DNA of 64,000 bases. Origin: Kocuria varians (lineage in GTDB: Bacteria; Actinomycetota; Actinomycetes; Actinomycetales; Micrococcaceae). Position 1 is the stretch's first letter. Each line of letters begins with the position of its first letter. The stretch covers positions 41,230-105,229 of the forward strand of contig NZ_BJNW01000010.1 of NCBI RefSeq assembly GCF_006539885.1. Reading direction: 5' to 3'. The notes under the pieces are model-generated. The model was not told where the DNA came from. It saw only the letters and a program-made list of their open reading frames with translations, and did not search any database. A program made the position numbers and the translations under genes. This document shows, piece after piece, positions 25,672 through 35,602 of this stretch.

Positions 25672-25767
25672 ACTCCCATGCAGGAGCACACAGCGTGCAC
25701 ATCTTCCGGTGACGTGCCGGCCCGGGTGAGCGGGGACCGTTCGCAGCCAGTTTCGAGAAGGACTTCC

Positions 25768-27411
25768 ATGGCGACATCTGCCCACGAGGGGGGCGACGCG
25801 CAGAGCATGCGTCCCTCCCGTCCCGTCTCCCACACCGTGGCGGAGCTCGCGGCGCTCACGGGGGCCGAGTCCGTCCCCGCCCGTTCGGGTGCGGCCGAGC
25901 CGGTGACCGGTGTGGTGCTGAACTCGCGCGAGGTGCAGCCCGGTGACCTCTACGCGGCGCTGCCCGGTGCGCGGGTGCACGGGGCGCGCTTCGCGGCCGA
26001 CGCCGCCGCGGCCGGTGCTGTGGCCGTCCTCACCGACCCCGAGGGCGCACGGCTTCTCGCGGGGGCGGGCACGGACCTGCCGGTGCTCGTGTGCGCGGAC
26101 CCCCGGGCGTGGGTCGGTCCCGTGGCGCGCGCGGTCTACGACTCGCAGCCCGCGGACGGCTCCGGCCAGGAGCTCTTCGCGGTCACGGGCACCAACGGCA
26201 AGACGACCACCACGTACTTCATCACGTCGGTGCTGCGGGCGCTGGGACACACCACCGGGCTGATCGGCACCATCGAGATCCTCGCCGGCGACACGCCGAT
26301 CCCGTCGCACCTCACCACGCCGGAGGCGCCGCACGTGCACTCGCTGCTCGCGCTGATGCGTGAGCGCGGCATCACGGCCACCGGCATGGAGGTCTCCTCC
26401 CACGCGCTGGAGTTCCACCGCGTGGACGGCGTGCGCTACGACGTCGCCGGCTTCACCAACCTGACCCAGGACCACCTGGACCTGCACGGCTCCATGGCGG
26501 AGTACTTCGAGGCCAAGGCGCAGCTGTTCACCGCGGACCGCACGCGCCGCGCCGTCGTCGTGCTCTCCGAGGAGGACCCCTGGGGCGCCGCGATGGCGCA
26601 GCGCGCCCGCGAGAACCTGGGGACGGAGCGCGTCTCGACCGTGGCCCTGCGCGGCAGCGACTCCGGCGAGGACGCCGACGCCGCGGACTGGACCCTGCGC
26701 TCGCTCGAGCGGCGGGGGATTGGCACGGCGTTCACGCTGACGCACGCCGACGGCCGGGAGCTGCGCGTGCACACGGGCCTGCCGGGAGAGTTCAACGTGG
26801 CCAACGCGGCACTGGCCGTGCTCATGGTGCTGGACTCCGGAGTGCCCCTGGAGACCCTGCAGCGCGCGCTCGACGAGCACGACCCGCTGACCACGAGTGT
26901 CCCCGGGCGCATGCAGCTGGTGGGCACCGCGCCCACGTCCCTCGTGGACTTCGCCCACAACCCGGACGCGCTCGTGCGTGTCCTGCGCTCCGTGCGGCCC
27001 GAGAACGGCGAGGGCCGTGTGATCGTGGTCTTCGGCGCCACCGGCCAGCGGGACACCACCAAGCGTCCGATCATGGGTCGTGTGGCCGCCGAGGAGGCGG
27101 ACGTCGTGATCGTCACGGACGACGACCCCCACGGCGAGGACCCGGGACCCATCCGCGAGCAGGTCGCCGCCGGTGCCCGCGAGGCCGTCGCCGACGGCGC
27201 GCGCGCCACGGACGTGCTGGTCGTGGAGCCCCGCGCCACCGCGATCCACACCGCGGTGCGCATGGCGCGGCCGGAGGACGCGATCATCGTGGCCGGGCGC
27301 GGGCACGAGACCGCCCAGGACGTCAACGGCGTGAACGTCCCGCTGGATGACCGCGTGGAGCTGCGGAACGCACTGGAGGCGCTGCACGCGCACACGAAGG
27401 AGCAGAAATGA
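25768..27411 (+). CDS. murE: UDP-MurNAc-L-Ala-D-Glu ligase MurE (probably L-lysine-adding)
   Basis: 547 aa from ATG 25768 (AAGGA 5 nt upstream). The ATP loop is VTGTNGKTTTTYF; the central domain has EVSSHALEFHRVDGVRYDVAGFTNLTQDHLDLHG. The motif that selects the third amino acid is DNPR in meso-DAP-adding enzymes; here it reads DDPH (residues 452-455), lacking the arginine that binds the DAP carboxylate. This supports L-Lys (or another diamino acid), as expected in Micrococcaceae. The stop overlaps the murF start (ATGA). Confidence 0.93.
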   Translation: MATSAHEGGDAQSMRPSRPVSHTVAELAALTGAESVPARSGAAEPVTGVVLNSREVQPGDLYAALPGARVHGARFAADAAAAGAVAVLTDPEGARLLAGAGTDLPVLVCADPRAWVGPVARAVYDSQPADGSGQELFAVTGTNGKTTTTYFITSVLRALGHTTGLIGTIEILAGDTPIPSHLTTPEAPHVHSLLALMRERGITATGMEVSSHALEFHRVDGVRYDVAGFTNLTQDHLDLHGSMAEYFEAKAQLFTADRTRRAVVVLSEEDPWGAAMAQRARENLGTERVSTVALRGSDSGEDADAADWTLRSLERRGIGTAFTLTHADGRELRVHTGLPGEFNVANAALAVLMVLDSGVPLETLQRALDEHDPLTTSVPGRMQLVGTAPTSLVDFAHNPDALVRVLRSVRPENGEGRVIVVFGATGQRDTTKRPIMGRVAAEEADVVIVTDDDPHGEDPGPIREQVAAGAREAVADGARATDVLVVEPRATAIHTAVRMARPEDAIIVAGRGHETAQDVNGVNVPLDDRVELRNALEALHAHTKEQK

Positions 27412-28883
27412 TAGCCATCACCGCCGCACAGGTGGCAGAGGCCGTCCACGGCACGCTCGTGGGCGTGCCCGAGCCCACCGCCGTGACGGTCACCTCGGTG
27501 ACGACCGATTCCCGCGAGGTCACGGACGGCACGCTGTTCGTCGCCAAGCCCGGTGAGGCCACGGACGGCCACCGCTTCGTGCCGCAGGCCGCGCAGGCCG
27601 GGGCCGTGCTGAACCTCACCGAGCGCGAGGTCACGGACGAGTCCGGCACGCCCTACCCGTCGGTGGTCGTCGAGGACGTCGTGCTCGCCATGGGGGCGCT
27701 GGCTTCCCACGTGCTCGAGCAGCTGCGCGCGGACCACGCCGTCACGGTCGTGGCGGTCACCGGATCGGTGGGCAAGACCACCACCAAGGACCTGCTGCAC
27801 GGCATCTTCAGCGCGCAGGGACCCACGGTGGCCCCGCGCAACTCCTACAACGGGGAGGTTGGGGTCCCACTCACGATCTTCACCGCCACGGAGGAGACCG
27901 AGTACGTCGTGGTCGAGATGGGCGCCACGCACATCGGCAACATCCGCTACCTGTGCGAGATGGTGCGCCCGGACGTGGGCGCGGTGCTGTGCGTGGGCTC
28001 CGCGCACGCGGGCGAGTTCGGCGGCGTCGAGAACATCGCGCGCGCCAAGGGGGAGATGGTCGAGGCCCTGTCCCCGGAGGGCACCGCCGTGCTCAACGAC
28101 GACGACGCCCGCGTGCGTGCCATGCGCGAGCGCACCGTGGCGCAGATCGTGTCCTTCGGTCAGGGCCCCGAGGCCCACGACCCCGCCACGGGCGATCCCC
28201 GGGTCTGGGCCGAGGACGTCACCGCGGGCGCGGACGGCTGCCCGGCGTTCACCCTGCACCTCCCGGAAGGCTCCGCCCACCCGGTGCGGTCGCGGCTGAT
28301 CGGCGTGCACCACGTGACCAACCTGCTCGCCGCGGCGGCGGTCGCCTGGGCGGCCGGGGTCGACCCCGCACGGATCGCGGCGGGGCTCAAGGGCGGCGCC
28401 CGGTCCCGCTGGCGCATGGAGCGCACGGAGCGGGCAGACGGCGTCACGGTCATCAACGACGCCTACAACGCCAACCCGCAGTCCATGAAGGCTGCCCTGC
28501 AGACCCTGGCCCAGCTGGGCCGCGGGGACGCCGAGCACCCCGCGCGGCGCACCATCGCGGTGCTCGGGGGCATGTTCGAGCTCGGCGACGAGTCCGTCCA
28601 GGCTCACGCGGACCTCGGCCAGCTGCTCGTGCGGATGAACATCTCGCACGTGGTGGCCGTGGGCGACGTCGCCCGCCCGGTCTACACCGCCGCGACCCTC
28701 GAGGGCTCGTGGGGTGAGGAGGCCGCCTGGGTCCCGGACGTCGAGCACGCCGAGGAGTACCTCGCGCGGGAGCTGCGCCCCGGGGACATCGTGCTGCTGA
28801 AGTCCTCCAACGCCGCCGGGCTGAACCACCTGGGCGACCGGATCGCGGCCGCGGCAACCGACACCACCGACAAGGAGGGCTGA
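27408..28883 (+). CDS. murF: UDP-MurNAc-tripeptide--D-Ala-D-Ala ligase
   Basis: 491 aa. The ATP loop is VTGSVGKTTTKDLL. VEMGATHIGNIRYL and INDAYNANPQSMKAAL are MurF-specific blocks. It adds D-Ala-D-Ala to the UDP-MurNAc-tripeptide in the cytoplasm. It begins within the murE stop and ends 5 nt before mraY. Confidence 0.97.
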   Translation: MIAITAAQVAEAVHGTLVGVPEPTAVTVTSVTTDSREVTDGTLFVAKPGEATDGHRFVPQAAQAGAVLNLTEREVTDESGTPYPSVVVEDVVLAMGALASHVLEQLRADHAVTVVAVTGSVGKTTTKDLLHGIFSAQGPTVAPRNSYNGEVGVPLTIFTATEETEYVVVEMGATHIGNIRYLCEMVRPDVGAVLCVGSAHAGEFGGVENIARAKGEMVEALSPEGTAVLNDDDARVRAMRERTVAQIVSFGQGPEAHDPATGDPRVWAEDVTAGADGCPAFTLHLPEGSAHPVRSRLIGVHHVTNLLAAAAVAWAAGVDPARIAAGLKGGARSRWRMERTERADGVTVINDAYNANPQSMKAALQTLAQLGRGDAEHPARRTIAVLGGMFELGDESVQAHADLGQLLVRMNISHVVAVGDVARPVYTAATLEGSWGEEAAWVPDVEHAEEYLARELRPGDIVLLKSSNAAGLNHLGDRIAAAATDTTDKEG

Positions 28884-28888
28884 ATCGC

Positions 28889-30022
28889 ATGATCCAGCTG
28901 CTCATGGCATCGGGGCTCGGCCTCGTGTTCTCCATCTTCGGCACCCCCGCGCTGATCAAGCTCCTGGCGCGGCGCGGCTACGGCCAGTACATCCGGGACG
29001 ACGGACCCACCTCCCACCAGACCAAGCGCGGGACCCCCACGATGGGCGGCGTCGCGATCCTGCTCTCGGTGGTTGCCGCGTACCTCGTGACCCACCTGAT
29101 CAGCGTCCTCGCGTGGCCCGAGAACGGGGGCATCACCCTCTCCGGCGTCCTGGCCCTGGGCCTGATGCTCGGCATGGGGCTCGTGGGGTTCCTGGACGAC
29201 TTCAAGAAGATCTCCAAGAAGCAGAACCTGGGGCTCACCGCCGCCGGGAAGATGATTCTGCAGGGGGCGATCGGCACCGCGTTCGCGCTGCTCGTGCTGT
29301 TCTTCCCGGACGAGTCCGGACACACCCCGGCGTCCATGGCCATCTCCTGGACGCGGGACACGGGGATCGACCTCGCCTTCGCGGGTCCGCTGATTGGTGC
29401 GGTGCTGTTCGTGATCTGGGTGAACCTGATCGCCACCGGCACCACCAACGCCGTCAACCTCACGGACGGCCTGGACGGGCTCGCCACCGGCGCGTCCATC
29501 CTGGTGTTCAGCGGCTACATGCTGATCTCCCTGTGGCAGGCCGGGCACCTGTGCGACACCGTGGACCAGGCCGCGTGCTACGAGGTGCGCAACCCCATGG
29601 ACCTCGCGATCGTGGCCGCCGCCCTCGTGGGGGCCCTGATCGGGTTCCTGTGGTGGAACACCTCGCCCGCCAAGATCTTCATGGGCGACACCGGCTCCCT
29701 GGGCCTGGGCGGGGCGCTCGCGGCGTTCGCCGTGCTCTCCCGCACCGAGCTGCTGCTGATCCTGATCGCGGGGCTGTTCGTGGTCATCACGATGTCCGTG
29801 ATCCTCCAGGTGGGTTACTTCAAGCTCTCCCACGGCAAGCGGATCTTCAAGATGGCCCCGCTGCAGCACCACTTCGAGCTCAAGGGCTGGCAGGAGGTCA
29901 CCATCGTGGTGCGCTTCTGGATCATCGCCGGGCTCTTCGTGGCCGCGGCCCTCGGGGTCTTCTACGGTGACTGGCTGCTGCACAACGGGGGAGCGTTCCC
30001 CGGCACCGAGATCCTGCACTGA
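28889..30022 (+). CDS. mraY: Phospho-MurNAc-pentapeptide transferase MraY
   Basis: 377 aa from ATG 28889, AAGGAGG at 28872-28878. It is a polytopic membrane protein with about ten helices. Conserved loops are GTPTMGG, FLDDFKKISKKQNLGL with the Asp pair, NAVNLTDGLDGLATG, FMGDTGSLGLGG, and the HHFELKGW loop near the C-terminus. It transfers phospho-MurNAc-pentapeptide to undecaprenyl (or decaprenyl) phosphate, making lipid I. Confidence 0.97.
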   Translation: MIQLLMASGLGLVFSIFGTPALIKLLARRGYGQYIRDDGPTSHQTKRGTPTMGGVAILLSVVAAYLVTHLISVLAWPENGGITLSGVLALGLMLGMGLVGFLDDFKKISKKQNLGLTAAGKMILQGAIGTAFALLVLFFPDESGHTPASMAISWTRDTGIDLAFAGPLIGAVLFVIWVNLIATGTTNAVNLTDGLDGLATGASILVFSGYMLISLWQAGHLCDTVDQAACYEVRNPMDLAIVAAALVGALIGFLWWNTSPAKIFMGDTGSLGLGGALAAFAVLSRTELLLILIAGLFVVITMSVILQVGYFKLSHGKRIFKMAPLQHHFELKGWQEVTIVVRFWIIAGLFVAAALGVFYGDWLLHNGGAFPGTEILH

Positions 30023-30113
30023 CGCACTGACGCACCGCGTCCCGGGGTCGGCCACGAGCGCCGACCCCACCCACGAACGACCCGAGGAACACAGGAAGAG
30101 GCAGAGACCGGCC

Positions 30114-31676
30114 ATGAGGCACGCGAGCAACGAGAACCCCGTCCTGGACAACCCGCGCCTGGCCGGGCTCACGAGCTGGGACGCGGACTGGTCCGGACTG
30201 CGCGTGGTGGTCGCGGGCATCGGCGTCTCCGGCTTTGCCGCGGCGGACACGCTGATCGAGCTCGGTGCCCTCGTGACGGTCGTGGACTCCGGGGACGGCG
30301 AGCGCAACCGGCAGTCCGCGGACACGCTGAAGATCGTGGGCGCCGTCGACGTCGTGCTGGGAGCGGACGCCATGGCGCGCGTCCCGGACGTGCGCGGGCA
30401 GCGTCCCGACCTGGTGGTGACCTCTCCGGGGATCCGGCCCACGAACCCGCTGTTGGAGGCGGCGCGCGAGGAAGGCATCCAGATCTGGGGGGACGTGGAG
30501 CTGGCGTGGCGCGTGAGCGAGCGGCGCGGGCGCAGGACGCCGCAGTGGCTGTGCATCACCGGCACCAACGGCAAGACCACCACGGTGGGGATGACCGCCT
30601 CGATCCTGCAGGCCGCAGGGCTGAAGGCGATCGCCGTGGGCAACGTGGGCACCCCCATCCTGGACGCCCTGCGCGATCCCGTGGAGTACGACGTCCTGGC
30701 CGTGGAGCTCTCGAGCTTCCAGCTGCACTGGACCCACTCGCTCTCCCCGCTGGCCTCTGCGGTGCTCAACGTGGCGGAGGACCACGTGGACTGGCACGGC
30801 AGCTTCGAGAACTACCGCGCGGACAAGTCGCGCGTGTACGAGAACACTCGGATCGCATGCGTCTACAACGCCGAGCAGGAGGGCGCGGAGGAGCTCGTGG
30901 AGGCCGCGGACGTGGTCGAGGGCTGCCGTGCCGTGGGCTTCACCACCGGCATGCCCGGGCTGTCCATGGTCGGCGTGGTGGAGGAGCTGCTCGTGGACCG
31001 CGCGTTCGTGGAGGACCGGGCCACGAGTGCCGCGGAGATCGGCGCCGTCTCGGACACCGGTCCGCTGCCCACGCGTCACGGCGTCGCCAACGCGCTGGCG
31101 GCCGCGGCACTCGCGCGCGCCGCTGGCGTCGAGCCCGAGGCCGTGCGCGACGGCCTGCGCGCCTTCCACCCCGGCGGCCACCGGATCGAGGTGGTGGCCG
31201 AGACGGACGGCGTGCGCTGGATCGACGACTCCAAGGCCACCAACCCGCACGCCGCGCAGGCCTCCCTCTCCGCGTTCGACCCCGTGGTCTGGATCGCCGG
31301 CGGCCTCTCGAAGGGCGTGGACTACGACGAGCTCGTGCGGGCCAACGCCGCTCGCCTGAAGGCCGTGGTCGTCATCGGCACGGACGACGCCGCCCTGCTG
31401 GGTTCGCTCGCGCGCCTCGCCCCCGAGGTCCCCGTCCTGGCGGGCACACCCGGCCAGGGCACGTCAGCGGAGACGACGCTCGACGAGCCGAGCATCGACC
31501 CCGCCGACGGCCACGCCGTGATGCGGCGCGCCGTGCAGCTCGCGGCGCAGCGCGTCACCCCCGGCGACACCGTGCTGATGGCGCCGGCCGCCGCGTCCAT
31601 GGACCAGTTCACCGACTACGCGGACCGCGGGGACGCCTTCGCCCGCAGCGTCCGCGAGGAGCTGGGGCTGGCATGA
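30114..31676 (+). CDS. murD: UDP-MurNAc-L-alanine--D-glutamate ligase
   Basis: 520 aa, somewhat longer than the 430-480 typical outside actinobacteria. VVVAGIGVSGFAAADTL is the N-terminal UDP-binding domain, ITGTNGKTTTVGM the ATP loop, ELSSFQLHW and NVAEDHVDWHG the central domain, and WIDDSKATNPHAAQ the C-terminal domain. It adds D-Glu to UDP-MurNAc-L-Ala. ATG 30114 is chosen since upstream in-frame sequence is not MurD-like. The stop overlaps ftsW (ATGA). Confidence 0.96.
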   Translation: MRHASNENPVLDNPRLAGLTSWDADWSGLRVVVAGIGVSGFAAADTLIELGALVTVVDSGDGERNRQSADTLKIVGAVDVVLGADAMARVPDVRGQRPDLVVTSPGIRPTNPLLEAAREEGIQIWGDVELAWRVSERRGRRTPQWLCITGTNGKTTTVGMTASILQAAGLKAIAVGNVGTPILDALRDPVEYDVLAVELSSFQLHWTHSLSPLASAVLNVAEDHVDWHGSFENYRADKSRVYENTRIACVYNAEQEGAEELVEAADVVEGCRAVGFTTGMPGLSMVGVVEELLVDRAFVEDRATSAAEIGAVSDTGPLPTRHGVANALAAAALARAAGVEPEAVRDGLRAFHPGGHRIEVVAETDGVRWIDDSKATNPHAAQASLSAFDPVVWIAGGLSKGVDYDELVRANAARLKAVVVIGTDDAALLGSLARLAPEVPVLAGTPGQGTSAETTLDEPSIDPADGHAVMRRAVQLAAQRVTPGDTVLMAPAAASMDQFTDYADRGDAFARSVREELGLA

Positions 31677-33034
31677 GCACCCGCACACCCACACCGCCGT
31701 CGTCGCGCCACGACATCGGATCCGCGGCGGCACCGCGCCCCGCGGGAACCGCCCTGACCACCCGGTTGCGCTCCCTGTGGCACCAGCTCACGGACGGACC
31801 GCTGTTCCACTCCTACTACGCACTGGCCGGCTGCGTGGTGCTGCTGACGGGCATCGGCGTGATGATGGTGCTCTCGGCGTCCGCCGTGGAGTCCATCTCG
31901 GACAGCCGCTCCGCCTACGCGCTGTTCGCCAAGCAGGCGCTCTTCGGCGTGCTCGGTCTGGTCGCGATGTTCGTCCTCTCCGTCCTCCCGGTGCGCTTCT
32001 ACCGAAAGCTGGCTTGGCCGCTGTGGGGGCTCAGCGTGTTCGTCTCGCTGCTGGTGTTCACCCCGCTGGGGCACGAGGTCAACGGCAACCGCAACTGGCT
32101 CGTGTTCGGCGGCTTCTCCTTCCAGCCCTCCGAGCTCGCGAAGCTCGCGCTGTGTCTGTGGCTCGCGGCGATGTTCGCCAAGCAGGGGGACGAGGTCGAG
32201 CACGACTGGAAGCGGGCCCTGTGGCCCTCGGCCTTCGGCTTCCTCGTGCCCACCGGGCTCGTGCTCGCCGGCGGTGACGCCGGCACGGCGATCGTGTTCT
32301 GCCTGATCTACGCGGCCGCGCTGTGGTTCGTGCGCGCGCCGCTGAAGATCTTCGGGGGCGGCCTCGCCCTGGCCGCGGCGGGCGGCCTGTTCCTGGTGGT
32401 CACCTCCCCGCACCGCCTGGACCGCATCACCGGCTGGCTCTTCGGGGAGTGCGGTGCCACGGACGCGTGCTGGCAGGCCCAGCAGGGTCTCAACGCGCTG
32501 GCCACCGGCGGCTGGTGGGGCGTGGGCCTGGGCCAGTCCCGGTTGAAGTACAACTACGTGCCGGAAGCGCACAACGACTACATCTTCTCGATCATCGGCG
32601 AGGAGCTGGGCCTGGTGGGCACCACCATCATCCTCGTGCTGTTCATCGTGATGGTGATCGCCATGGCCCGGATCCTGACCCGCACGCGCAGCGTGTTCGT
32701 GCGGATCACCACCGCGGGGATCGTCACGTGGCTCGTGGGCCAGGCGTTCGTGAACCTCGGCATGGTCACGGGTCTGCTCCCGGTGATCGGCATCCCCCTG
32801 CCGTTCATCAGCTACGGTGGTTCCGCGCTGCTCATGACCATGGCCGCGGTGGGCGTGGTGATGTCCTTCGCCCGGGTGCCGCGCTCGGTGCGCGTCGGCG
32901 CACGAGGTGTCGCGGGGCCGCAGATCCTCGACGCCCAGGAGGCTCACGAACGCGGTCTCGACGGCGCGGGGGATACCTCCCGCGGGGCGTGGCTGCGGCG
33001 CATGACCACACGGCTCGGAAAGGGACGACGATGA
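31673..33034 (+). CDS. ftsW: Septal peptidoglycan glycosyltransferase FtsW (SEDS family)
   Basis: 453 aa with about ten membrane helices. SEDS signatures: [43 protein letters not shown] (with the catalytic Asp region), and [13 protein letters not shown]. The first 45 residues are cytoplasmic and Pro/Ser-rich, and about 55 hydrophilic residues follow the last helix. FtsW polymerises lipid II in complex with FtsI. The stop overlaps the murG start (ATGA). Confidence 0.97.
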   Translation: MSTRTPTPPSSRHDIGSAAAPRPAGTALTTRLRSLWHQLTDGPLFHSYYALAGCVVLLTGIGVMMVLSASAVESISDSRSAYALFAKQALFGVLGLVAMFVLSVLPVRFYRKLAWPLWGLSVFVSLLVFTPLGHEVNGNRNWLVFGGFSFQPSELAKLALCLWLAAMFAKQGDEVEHDWKRALWPSAFGFLVPTGLVLAGGDAGTAIVFCLIYAAALWFVRAPLKIFGGGLALAAAGGLFLVVTSPHRLDRITGWLFGECGATDACWQAQQGLNALATGGWWGVGLGQSRLKYNYVPEAHNDYIFSIIGEELGLVGTTIILVLFIVMVIAMARILTRTRSVFVRITTAGIVTWLVGQAFVNLGMVTGLLPVIGIPLPFISYGGSALLMTMAAVGVVMSFARVPRSVRVGARGVAGPQILDAQEAHERGLDGAGDTSRGAWLRRMTTRLGKGRR

Positions 33035-34164
33035 CTTCCACGCAGGACCGCGAACCCTCCGGACAGCGCGCGGGCTCGGCCCGCGTCGTCCTCGCCGGCG
33101 GTGGCACCGCCGGGCACATCAGCCCGCTGCTGGCGATCGCCGAGGCGATCCGCGAGGCCCGCGAGGACGCCACCGTGTGCGCCGTGGGCACGGCCTCGGG
33201 CATGGAGACCCGTCTGGTCCCCGCCGCCGGGGTGGACCTCGAACTCATCGGTCGTGTGCCGCTGCCGCGCAAGCCCTCGGTGGACCTGCTGCGGCTGCCG
33301 CGCCGCATGGCCGCCGCCGTGCACCAGGCGGGCCGGATCCTCGACTCCCGCCAGGCCACGGTGGTCGTGGGCGTGGGCGGCTACGTCTGCACCCCCGTCT
33401 ACCTCGCCGCGGCCCGTCGAAAGATCCCGGTGGTGATCCACGAGGCCAACGCGAAGCCCGGGATCGCCAACCGCGTGGGAGCACGTTTCGCCTCCGCGGT
33501 GGCCACCGCGTTCCCGGACACGCCCCTGGGCGGTGCGCGCGTCGTCGGCATGCCCATGCGGCGGGAGATCGCCACCCTGGACCGCGCCGCGCAGCGTTCG
33601 GCCGCGCGCGCCGCCCTGGGCCTCGAACCGGATCTGCCCACCGTGGTGGTCACGGGAGGCTCCTCCGGAGCGCAGTCCATGAACCGCACGGTGGAGGCGA
33701 TTGCCCGCGAGGTGGGGGAGCAGGGCTACCAGCTGCTGCACGTCACCGGACGCGGCAAGGAGCTGCGCACCCCGGAGGGTGAGCTGCTGCGCGCGCCCCA
33801 CTACGTGCAGACCGAGTACGTGGACGGCATGGAGAAGGTCTACGCCGCGGCGGACCTGCTCGTCGCCCGTGCCGGTGCCGCCACCGTGTGCGAGGTCGCC
33901 GCCGTGGGACTGCCTGCGGTGTTCGTCCCCCTGCCCATCGGCAACGGCGAGCAGGCGCTCAACGCCCGCTCCCTCGTCGCGGCCGGCGGCGCGCAGCTCG
34001 TGGCCGACGCCGAGTTCACCCCCGCGTTCTACCGGGAGACCGTGGCGCCCCTCGTCACGGACGCGGCCCGCCTGGAGGAGATGTCCCGTGCCTCGGCCGG
34101 GCACGGCGTGCGCGACGCCGCCCAGGTGATGGCCCGGATCACCCTCGACACCGCCCGCGACTGA
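33031..34164 (+). CDS. murG: Lipid II synthase MurG
   Basis: 377 aa. GGGTAGH (23-29) is the N-terminal phosphate-binding loop, and [36 protein letters not shown] and GEQALNA form the UDP-GlcNAc site. It transfers GlcNAc to lipid I at the inner membrane face. It is coupled to ftsW by a 4-nt overlap. Confidence 0.97.
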   Translation: MTSTQDREPSGQRAGSARVVLAGGGTAGHISPLLAIAEAIREAREDATVCAVGTASGMETRLVPAAGVDLELIGRVPLPRKPSVDLLRLPRRMAAAVHQAGRILDSRQATVVVGVGGYVCTPVYLAAARRKIPVVIHEANAKPGIANRVGARFASAVATAFPDTPLGGARVVGMPMRREIATLDRAAQRSAARAALGLEPDLPTVVVTGGSSGAQSMNRTVEAIAREVGEQGYQLLHVTGRGKELRTPEGELLRAPHYVQTEYVDGMEKVYAAADLLVARAGAATVCEVAAVGLPAVFVPLPIGNGEQALNARSLVAAGGAQLVADAEFTPAFYRETVAPLVTDAARLEEMSRASAGHGVRDAAQVMARITLDTARD

Positions 34165-34195
34165 CCCCCGCTTCCCCGCCTCACAGGAGATCACC

Positions 34196-35602
34196 GTGAA
34201 CACCCAGCAACCCCTCGACCCCCACGGTCTGGGCCGCGTGCACTTCATCGGCATGGGCGGGGCGGGCATGTCAGCCGTCGCGCGGCTGCTGCTGGCCCGC
34301 GGCGTGACGGTCAGCGGCTCGGACGCCAAGGACTCACCGGGGCTGCGCGAGCTCGAGGCCCTGGGCGCCACCGTGTTCGTGGGCCAGGCCGCGGCGAACG
34401 TGGCGGGCGCGGGGACCGTGGTGGTCTCGACAGCGATCAAGGAGGAGAACCCCGAGCTCGCGACCGCGCGCGCCGCGGGGATCCGCGTGCTGCACCGCTC
34501 CCAGGCGCTGGCCTCGGCCATGCACGGCCGGGACGTCATCGCGGTCGCGGGCACGCACGGCAAGACGACCACGAGCTCGATGGCGGCGGTCGCCCTGCGC
34601 GCCGCGGAGCTCGACCCGTCGTGGGCGATCGGCGCGTACGTCGCGGACCTCGGCGCGAACGCCGGCGTGGCGGACGGGGGCTGGTTCGTCGCGGAGGCGG
34701 ACGAGTCGGACGGCTCCTTCATGGCCTACCACCCCACGGTGGCGGTGGTGACGAACATCGAGCCCGACCACCTGGACCACTACGGCAGCGCCGAGGCGTT
34801 CTTCCGGGCCTTCGACGAGTTCTCGGACACCATCCGCACCGGCGGCACGCTGGTCGCCTGCGCGGACGACCCCGGGGCCGCCCGGCTCGCCCGACGCCGT
34901 CGTGAGGCCTCGGCCGCCGTGCTGACGTACGGCGCGGACCCCGCCGCGGACGTGGTCGTCTCGGACGTCGTGCCGGTGGGCACGGGCTCCACGTGCCGGA
35001 TCGAGTTCCCGGTCGCGGGGGAGCGCCGCAGCGCCGAGCTGCGCCTCGCGGTCCCCGGTGCGCACAACGTGGCCGACGCCGCGGCCGCCTTCACCGCGGG
35101 ACTGGCCGCCGGTGCCGAGCCGATCCGCATGCTCTCCGGACTGGCCGGGTTCCACGGCTCGGCCCGCCGCTTCGACCTGCGCGGCGAGGAGCACGGCGTG
35201 CGCGTCTTCGACGACTACGCGCACCACCCCACGGAGGTCGCCGCCGCGCTGACGGCCGCGCGCGACGTCGCCGGTGAGCACCGCGTGCTCGTGGTCTTCC
35301 AGCCCCACCTCTACTCCCGCACCCGCGAGTTCGCGGAGCAGTTCTGCCGTGCCCTGGAACTCGCGGACCTCGCGTGCGTCGTGGACGTCTTCGGCGCGCG
35401 CGAGCAGCCCGAGCCGGGCATCACGGGGGAGAGCATCACGCGCTTCGCCCGTGGCACCCAGGTGGTCTCTACCCCCGCCACGGTGGACGCCGTGGCGACC
35501 GTGGTGGCCGCCGCCGCCCCGGGCGACGTGGTCCTGACCGTCGGTGCCGGGGACGTCACCGCGCTGGGTCCCGAGATCCTCGCCGGTCTGGCGCGTCGCT
35601 GA
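34196..35602 (+). CDS. murC: UDP-MurNAc--L-alanine ligase
   Basis: 468 aa from GTG 34196 with AGGAG upstream. FIGMGGAGMSAVA opens the UDP-MurNAc domain, AGTHGKTTTSS (119-125) is the ATP loop, EADESDGSF and NIEPDHLDHYG follow in the central domain, and DDYAHHPTEV and FQPHLYSRT in the C-terminal domain. It adds the first L-Ala of the stem peptide. The last base of its stop is the first base of the ftsQ start (TGATG). Confidence 0.97.
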   Translation: MNTQQPLDPHGLGRVHFIGMGGAGMSAVARLLLARGVTVSGSDAKDSPGLRELEALGATVFVGQAAANVAGAGTVVVSTAIKEENPELATARAAGIRVLHRSQALASAMHGRDVIAVAGTHGKTTTSSMAAVALRAAELDPSWAIGAYVADLGANAGVADGGWFVAEADESDGSFMAYHPTVAVVTNIEPDHLDHYGSAEAFFRAFDEFSDTIRTGGTLVACADDPGAARLARRRREASAAVLTYGADPAADVVVSDVVPVGTGSTCRIEFPVAGERRSAELRLAVPGAHNVADAAAAFTAGLAAGAEPIRMLSGLAGFHGSARRFDLRGEEHGVRVFDDYAHHPTEVAAALTAARDVAGEHRVLVVFQPHLYSRTREFAEQFCRALELADLACVVDVFGAREQPEPGITGESITRFARGTQVVSTPATVDAVATVVAAAAPGDVVLTVGAGDVTALGPEILAGLARR

